The position numbers and the translations under genes are program-made. Positions 60,410 through 64,000 of a stretch of DNA of 64,000 nt are shown piece by piece (within the stretch, counting starts at the first letter, position 1; the number at the start of each line of letters is the position of its first letter). Source of the DNA: Grimontia kaedaensis (GTDB taxonomy: Bacteria; Pseudomonadota; Gammaproteobacteria; Enterobacterales; Vibrionaceae); NCBI RefSeq assembly GCF_023746615.1, contig NZ_CP082275.1, positions 2,852,001 to 2,916,000 on the forward strand, in the 5' to 3' direction. The notes below the pieces were generated by a model. That model saw only the letters and a list, made by a program, of their open reading frames with translations. It searched no databases and was not told the origin of the DNA.

Positions 60410-60814
60410 TTAGGCTGCAGAACCCAGCTTAGGCTGCTTGAGTGAAGGCTTGGCAGTGATTTCCAATCCCAGTTCACCTTCGACAAATCCAGTTATTTTT
60501 GAATAAAACGCATCTAGCGATGCTTTCACTTCGGAAGAGGACTTGTTTGGTACATTCTCCTCTTTCCATTCGCCTTCACTATCGAACTTACCGAAGGTGT
60601 AGGCGTATTCAAAACCGCCGTCATTAGGTGAAATTTCCATCCACCAGCCCCAGAATTCTCTGCATTCTGGCGATTTTTTAGCATTGACACAGGCGGACAG
60701 ACAGTCAAAGAAGTAGGTGTCCTCTGAGCATTTATTTTGGCGCAGGTAAGGCCCCAACTGAGCGAAACGCGTCAGCAGACGCCCATGAGAAAGCGTTTTG
60801 GTTTCATCGGTCAT
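60410..60814 (-). CDS. crl: Sigma-S-binding factor Crl
   Basis: 134 residues. Family blocks HGRLLTRFAQLGPYLR, CSEDTYFFDCLSACVN and REFWGWWMEISPNDGGFEY are evident. Crl binds RpoS and favours its holoenzyme over sigma-70. The crl-frsA-gpt neighbourhood matches E. coli and V. cholerae. Confidence 0.95.
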   Translation of the reverse strand: MTDETKTLSHGRLLTRFAQLGPYLRQNKCSEDTYFFDCLSACVNAKKSPECREFWGWWMEISPNDGGFEYAYTFGKFDSEGEWKEENVPNKSSSEVKASLDAFYSKITGFVEGELGLEITAKPSLKQPKLGSAA

Positions 60815-61024
60815 AGCAAGCTCCCATAATACGAGAAAAAGTCCGTTTCAACACGACTGCATATAGGCAAAAAGAGAGGCTGATTAGCGCGAAGCCCCTG
60901 TTTTTATTATGTGTATTTTCACCAGCAGTTCATGTCTGTATAACACGCTACGATCAATATATCGTCCCATCGAGCAATGCTTTGAGCATTTAATAAACGC
61001 CCCACGCCGTTAAGAAGATCTAGA

Positions 61025-62278
61025 TCACAAGGTATCTCTAAACCATTTCACAGCCTCGGTCATAATTCTGTGATATCCGTCATGCAGTGGCTTATTGGGA
61101 AGTGTCTTAGCTTTACCACCGTAGCTGTAAAGCGCGGCCAGTTGATTGTCAGTATCTGGGCAGACAGGGTCTCCTTCAAGACTCATTGCCAGTACCGGCA
61201 CCTTAGTTTTCCGCCCTGTCAGTAACCCCTGATTTTTCAGAGACAGCGCCTGAAGTTGGGTGAGAAAAGAGGCTGAAGCCTGTGATTTCCCCATACGCGA
61301 AGCAATGGTATCCAAATACATAGGAGGAATAGCCTTAAGACGCTGCATGTCACTCAACATCGAATGCAGAACACCACCGATTGAGACACAGGACTTAATG
61401 CGATTTTGCTCAACAAATGCCATACGAACCGCAGCGTTACCGCCAAAACGTACACCCATACAGCCAACACGATGATGATCAACCCAAGGTACTGAGGCGA
61501 GCTCACTCAGCATCGCCTGATGCAGTTTGCTGGTATCTTCGCTTAAAGACCAATGGCTGCTACGACCCACTGACGGCATGTCCAATGTCAGCATGGCGAT
61601 ATTCGCCGGAGCAAAGTAGGTTTCGAATAAGCGCCAAAGGTCTGTTTGCAGCGCATCTAAACCACCGCTGATGATCACGGTAGGCAAAGGTTCATTGGTA
61701 TGGGGAAGGTACAGGAAGCCTTCGAGGGGTTTACCGTCAACGTTAGTGACAACGTTTTTGATTTTGTATGGGGACTTTTCAATCGCTGAATGAAATGCTT
61801 TGTTCGCTAGCACTTCTGCCTGCAAAGACAGATGATCGCCTTTTAAATGCGGATAGGCTGCAATACTAAAATGGGTGCAAGCACGTAGCCAATGCTCAGC
61901 CGCTTCAACTTTGTTTCCCTGCTCTTCACAGTCCTGCGCCAGCTTTTGGTGCTTCATACCCCCCTGTGTCCATTCATAAGACCAATTGCCGGGACGATAG
62001 CCAACAACGGTATCCAAAAAGGTCTCATTGCTTCGATTGTTATCAGAACCCGCAATACGCGCCAGAGTGGCTTCCATATCAATAGGGTCAACACCTTGCC
62101 AAGTCCACTGTGGACGACGGAGTGTGCGGTACCAGCTGTTATCGCTGTCTCCATCCAATGCATTGTGTACACCATTTGGCGACTGATTGACCGAGCCAAC
62201 AATGGTCGATGTTTCTCTGGCGTGCTTATGCTGTTTGAAGAGTTTTACTGAAAGGTTTTCGGATTCGGTTTCGCTCAC
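61025..62278 (-). CDS. frsA: FrsA family alpha/beta hydrolase
   Basis: 417 residues with the N-terminal RRPQWTWQGVDPIDMEATLARIA block and an alpha/beta-hydrolase core. The nucleophile-elbow position reads MGVRFGGNAAVR, lacking the usual Gly-x-Ser-x-Gly, which fits FrsA proteins as I know them. The C-terminal His is in LHDGYHRI. FrsA binds glucose-specific EIIA and shifts flux between fermentation and respiration; its catalytic activity has been disputed. Confidence 0.93.
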   Translation of the reverse strand: MSETESENLSVKLFKQHKHARETSTIVGSVNQSPNGVHNALDGDSDNSWYRTLRRPQWTWQGVDPIDMEATLARIAGSDNNRSNETFLDTVVGYRPGNWSYEWTQGGMKHQKLAQDCEEQGNKVEAAEHWLRACTHFSIAAYPHLKGDHLSLQAEVLANKAFHSAIEKSPYKIKNVVTNVDGKPLEGFLYLPHTNEPLPTVIISGGLDALQTDLWRLFETYFAPANIAMLTLDMPSVGRSSHWSLSEDTSKLHQAMLSELASVPWVDHHRVGCMGVRFGGNAAVRMAFVEQNRIKSCVSIGGVLHSMLSDMQRLKAIPPMYLDTIASRMGKSQASASFLTQLQALSLKNQGLLTGRKTKVPVLAMSLEGDPVCPDTDNQLAALYSYGGKAKTLPNKPLHDGYHRIMTEAVKWFRDTL

Positions 62279-62380
62279 GGAACCTCTCCCTGTTTAGATA
62301 TCTGAACTGACACTATTGTATACCCAAAAATGCTCAAAACCATGACCTCACCTGAATGATAGGCGCCTAAATTTGGTCAT

Positions 62381-62406
62381 AAAAAAAGCCCCTTAAAGGG
62401 GCTTTT
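62381..62406 (-). terminator. gpt terminator
   Basis: On the minus strand AAAAGCCCC / GGGGCTTTT with a five-base loop and TTTTTTT. Confidence 0.88.
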
Positions 62407-62421
62407 CAAGTTCTTTAGCAA

Positions 62422-62880
62422 TTATCGCTTTGAGATTGGCTCAACGAAAGTTACGCCCATATCCCAAGGTTGCTCAATCCAGCAATCCTGAGGGATGTCT
62501 ACCACGTAGTCGTCTACCAAGTGCTTACCTGCAGGCTTCGCACAAACAGTCACAAATTTCGCTTTAGGGTACATTTCACGAATCACTTCTGCAGTACCAC
62601 CAGTATCAACCAGATCGTCCACTACCAGGAAGCCTTCACCGTCACCGTCTGCTTTCTTCAGAACACGCATATCACGCTGGTGATCGTGATCGTAGCTAGA
62701 AATGCAAACTGTATCCACATGACGAATACCCAGCTCACGCGCCAAAATCGCTGAAGGAACCAGACCACCGCGGCTGACCGCGATAATACCTTTCCACTGA
62801 TCTGCCGGTAGCAGTTTTTCAGCTAGTTGACGGGTGTACATTTGCATGTTGTCCCAGGTAATAACAAACTTGTTGCTCAT
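62422..62880 (-). CDS. gpt: Xanthine phosphoribosyltransferase
   Basis: 152 residues, the E. coli length. PRPP-binding loop FLVVDDLVDTGGTAEV (about 83-98), SRGGLVPSAILARELG and the C-terminal WIEQPWD. It salvages xanthine and guanine. It follows a purine permease gene on the same strand after 63 bp that contain a PurR-like box. Confidence 0.96.
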   Translation of the reverse strand: MSNKFVITWDNMQMYTRQLAEKLLPADQWKGIIAVSRGGLVPSAILARELGIRHVDTVCISSYDHDHQRDMRVLKKADGDGEGFLVVDDLVDTGGTAEVIREMYPKAKFVTVCAKPAGKHLVDDYVVDIPQDCWIEQPWDMGVTFVEPISKR

Positions 62881-62916
62881 TTAGAAAACCTCAGGCGTTA
62901 GACGCCAATTTAACTC

Positions 62917-62932
62917 AGTAAAACGATTGCGG
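62917..62932 (-). promoter_or_regulatory. PurR-like operator upstream of gpt
   Basis: On the minus strand CCGCAATCGTTTTACT matches the PurR consensus ACGCAAACGTTTTCGT at 12 of 16 positions, keeping the central CGTTT. It lies 37 bp before the gpt start. Confidence 0.45.
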
Positions 62933-62943
62933 CGTATTGTGTC

Positions 62944-64000
62944 TTACATAACGAATTTCAGCAAGAACAGGGCAGCAAGAACCCAAATACTGATAGGCAC
63001 ATCACGTCCTTTACCGCTGAACGCTTTGATAGCACAGTAAGAGATAAAGCCCAGACCAATGCCGTGAGCAATTGAATAGGTCAACGGCATCAGCAAGCAC
63101 ACAACCACAACAGGTGCCGCTTCAGTCAGGTCACGCCAGTTAACGCTTACCAGACCTGACATCATAAGAATAGCAACGTAGAACAGCGCACCTGCTGTCG
63201 CATACGCCGGAACCATTCCAGCCAATGGCGAGAAGAACAGTGCCAGCAAGAACATGATACCTACTGTCACTGCTGTTAGACCGGTACGACCACCCGCTGC
63301 AACACCTGACACGCTTTCAATGTAAGACGTCGTATTCGATGTACCCAGTACGGCACCTACGGTAGTTGCCGTACTGTCAGCCAACAGCGCACGGTTTAGA
63401 CGCGGCAGTTTGCCATCTTTATCCAAAAGCTCAGCTTTTTGCGCCACACCGACCAAAGTGCCTGCTGTATCAAACAGGTCAACAAATAGGAAAGCGAACA
63501 CGATAGAAATAAGACCGACTTCCAGCGCACCAGCAAAATCTAGCTGCATGAAGGTTGGTGCAATGCTTGGTGGCGCAGACATGATGCCGCCGTATTGGAT
63601 TTCACCAAACAGTACACCCAGTGCAGTCACAATAAGAATCGCGATCATTACCGCGCCTTTAACACCACGGTTAACCAGGCCAATGGTTAGGAAGAAACCC
63701 AACGCCGCCATCGCAGGACCAAATGAAGAAAGGTCCCCCATGGAAACCAGCGTGGCTGGATGGTCTACGACAATGCCTGAGTTTTGCAATGCAATCAGTG
63801 CCAGGAACATACCGATACCCGCTGAGATGCCGGTACGCAGCGACAGCGGAATAGAGTGGATAATCCACTCTCGCACCTTAAATAGGCTCAACGCGACAAA
63901 ACACACGCCCGACAGGAATACCGCAGCCAGTGCAACCTGCCATGAGTAGCCCATTTGGAAAACAACGGTATAAGTGAAGAAGGCGTTAAGACCCATCCCT
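62944..64000 (-). CDS. NCS2-family purine permease (AzgA type), partial at the right edge
   Basis: The last 351 or so residues; the frame continues to the window edge, and the codon before the in-frame ATG at 63996 is glycine, giving the family's GMGLNAFFTYTVVF block. Other marks: FDTAGTLVGVAQKAELLDKDG and STATTVGAVLGTSNTTSYIES. About ten membrane helices are visible. AzgA members carry adenine or guanine/hypoxanthine by proton symport. With gpt downstream, guanine/hypoxanthine/xanthine salvage is likely. Confidence 0.92.
   Translation of the reverse strand, partial: GMGLNAFFTYTVVFQMGYSWQVALAAVFLSGVCFVALSLFKVREWIIHSIPLSLRTGISAGIGMFLALIALQNSGIVVDHPATLVSMGDLSSFGPAMAALGFFLTIGLVNRGVKGAVMIAILIVTALGVLFGEIQYGGIMSAPPSIAPTFMQLDFAGALEVGLISIVFAFLFVDLFDTAGTLVGVAQKAELLDKDGKLPRLNRALLADSTATTVGAVLGTSNTTSYIESVSGVAAGGRTGLTAVTVGIMFLLALFFSPLAGMVPAYATAGALFYVAILMMSGLVSVNWRDLTEAAPVVVVCLLMPLTYSIAHGIGLGFISYCAIKAFSGKGRDVPISIWVLAALFLLKFVM

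Overview
The window is chromosomal DNA from a gammaproteobacterium, most likely a member of the Vibrionaceae (I lean towards a Grimontia/Enterovibrio-like organism). Almost every gene is an enterobacterial/vibrio housekeeping gene in familiar local order, it has Vibrio-type features (Crl, FrsA, a MetJ-controlled NhaC-type transporter, a 5'-nucleotidase lipoprotein), and its miniature inverted-repeat elements look like ones I associate with Vibrionaceae. The genus is inference; no database was searched.

Layout. (1) 1-14.1 kb: ybbP(partial)-ybbA divergent from tesA-ybbO, then a 21-codon membrane-peptide gene, ybbN/cnoX, and a copper module (cueR divergent from copA, a 25-aa membrane peptide, copG) leading into a TraB/GumN-type ybaP. 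Three tRNA-Pro genes in a 214-bp tandem repeat, an FNR-box-preceded DUF3149 peptide, smrA, and a ybaK-lprI-lysE operon follow, then ushA. (2) 14.3-17.9 kb: a MetJ-box-controlled NhaC-family transporter (probable methionine transporter MetT) divergent from a chemoreceptor with a clear sigma-28 promoter. (3) 17.9-29.1 kb: hemA-prfA-prmC-sirB2-sirB1-kdsA on the minus strand and lolB-ispE-prs-(lipoprotein)-pth-ychF on the plus strand, separated by a MITE. (4) 29.3-30.2 kb: a seven-gene tRNA operon (Met-Leu-Gln-Met-Leu-Leu-Gln) with a textbook stringent-type promoter. (5) 30.3-53.1 kb: selO, ubiF, miaB-ybeZ-ybeY-corC-lnt, a SYLF-domain protein, ybeL, leuS-lptE-holA, a MITE where nadD would be expected, rsfS-rlmH-mrdA-mrdB-rlpA, dacA, ybeD, lipB-lipA. 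(6) 53.1-54.4 kb: a small accessory island with a two-gene toxin-antitoxin-like pair. (7) 54.4-64 kb: the glycyl-radical enzyme pair yjjI-yjjW, a convergent LysR regulator, proB-proA, crl, frsA, and a purine permease-gpt operon that runs off the right edge.

How it fits together. The core is cell-envelope construction (LPS transport and Kdo synthesis, lipoprotein maturation and localisation, the PBP2/RodA elongasome, PBP5), translation and ribosome maturation (RF1 and its methylase, Pth, RsfS, RlmH, YbeY, MiaB, LeuS, ten tRNAs), and lipoate, proline and purine-salvage metabolism. Regulation can be read directly at several places: a CueR-type 19-bp-spacer promoter, tandem MetJ boxes, a FliA promoter, an FNR box, a PurR-like box, and a hairpin that buries a Shine-Dalgarno sequence. 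The less explained parts are three tiny hydrophobic-peptide genes, the toxin-antitoxin-like pair, the SD-sequestering hairpin, the missing nadD, and traces of two families of terminal-inverted-repeat elements at four sites.
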